Positions 53,837 to 53,868 of a stretch of 53,868 nt of DNA are shown in pieces. The notes below the pieces were generated by a model that saw only the letters and a list, made by a program, of their open reading frames with translations, searched no databases and had not been told where the DNA came from. The stretch covers positions 1 to 53,868 of the forward strand of contig JAJFUG010000005.1 in the NCBI GenBank assembly GCA_021372515.1, in the 5' to 3' direction. The position numbers and the translations under genes were made by a program. Each line of letters starts with the position of its first letter. Position 1 is the stretch's first letter. The stretch is from a bacterium (lineage in GTDB: Bacteria > Gemmatimonadota > Glassbacteria > GWA2-58-10).

Positions 53837-53868
53837 ATGACAAGGAATACAGTATTCGGTCAGGTTAT
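53837..53868 (+). CDS. Transposase, first ten codons
   Basis: Only MTRNTVFGQV is visible before the edge. AGGAGG eight bases upstream makes the ATG convincing. The sequence is similar to the N-terminus of IS4-family transposases with a DUF4372 domain (pattern VFxQL), a family guess from ten residues. Confidence 0.55.
   Translation, partial: MTRNTVFGQV

Larger units (their letters stand above)
53736..53868 (+). mobile_element. Left end of an insertion sequence, cut by the window edge
   Basis: TAGTGTCCGGTTAAGG at 53736-53751 looks like a terminal inverted repeat. It is followed by a short non-coding leader, a long hairpin and a transposase start at 53837. The element continues past the window, so family and length are open; the start resembles IS4-type elements with an N-terminal DUF4372 domain. 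A near copy of the end (TGTCCGGTTA) lies 66 bp to the left at 53673-53682. Confidence 0.65.

Overview
The window (53.9 kb, high GC, mostly long ORFs with strong Shine-Dalgarno sites) comes from a Gram-negative bacterium. The evidence is BamD-like, TonB-receptor-like and other beta-barrel outer-membrane proteins, many lipoproteins, and secreted proteins ending in an NPFNPST / FlgD-Ig-like (type IX-like) C-terminal module. That module, together with PPC and dockerin-like repeats, is typical of the FCB superphylum and related uncultured phyla (Glassbacteria or Latescibacteria-like). This placement is inference; no rRNA gene is present. The right edge runs into an insertion sequence.

Layout. 1-3343 (minus): a housekeeping/envelope operon of two TPR lipoproteins (one BamD-like), nadD and the 5' part of secA. 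3634-7672 (plus): a zinc-finger anti-sigma-like membrane protein, an unknown protein, and GTP-dependent PEP carboxykinase. 7808-11316: a PEGA-like lipoprotein of different base composition, a pair of tiny overlapping membrane-protein genes, an inositol-monophosphatase-family enzyme, a malate/lactate dehydrogenase-family enzyme, and tRNA-Glu(TTC) with its own promoter and terminator. 11556-18450: secreted GH27 alpha-galactosidase, TauE/SafE transporter, an internally duplicated lipoprotein, a methyltransferase, a Tat-exported Gfo/Idh/MocA oxidoreductase and a VIT1/CCC1-type transporter. 18524-22320 (minus): an unknown protein, a 36-residue very basic peptide gene not listed among the longer ORFs, and the B12-dependent ribonucleotide reductase nrdJ with a clear promoter overlapped by tandem NrdR boxes. 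22577-31034 (minus): a DUF3857 protein without its catalytic Cys, an SH3/beta-barrel protein, a thioredoxin-NHL protein, a TonB-receptor-like barrel and a lipoprotein. 31169-32077: lipA. 32070-45404 (minus): a translationally coupled pair of large secreted proteins (one a metzincin protease), a second SH3/beta-barrel protein overlapping a lipoprotein, a glycosyltransferase, a tandem UspA protein, and hypE coupled to an Abhydrolase_10 lipoprotein. 45512-53553: an M14 carboxypeptidase divergent from a plus-strand cluster of DUF4091 (GH123-like), DUF4922 (HIT-like) and DUF2961 (GH172-like) proteins.

Together the genes describe a heterotroph that exports glycosidases, peptidases and sugar oxidoreductases for polymer or glycoconjugate breakdown, makes glucose from C4 acids through PEPCK, and can use the oxygen-independent class II RNR. 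Non-coding structure includes several palindromic GC-rich repeats of one family (7.7, 42.1 and possibly 53.6 kb), a 145-bp MITE-like inverted repeat at 50.25 kb, and an IS end whose transposase start is placed beside a long hairpin.
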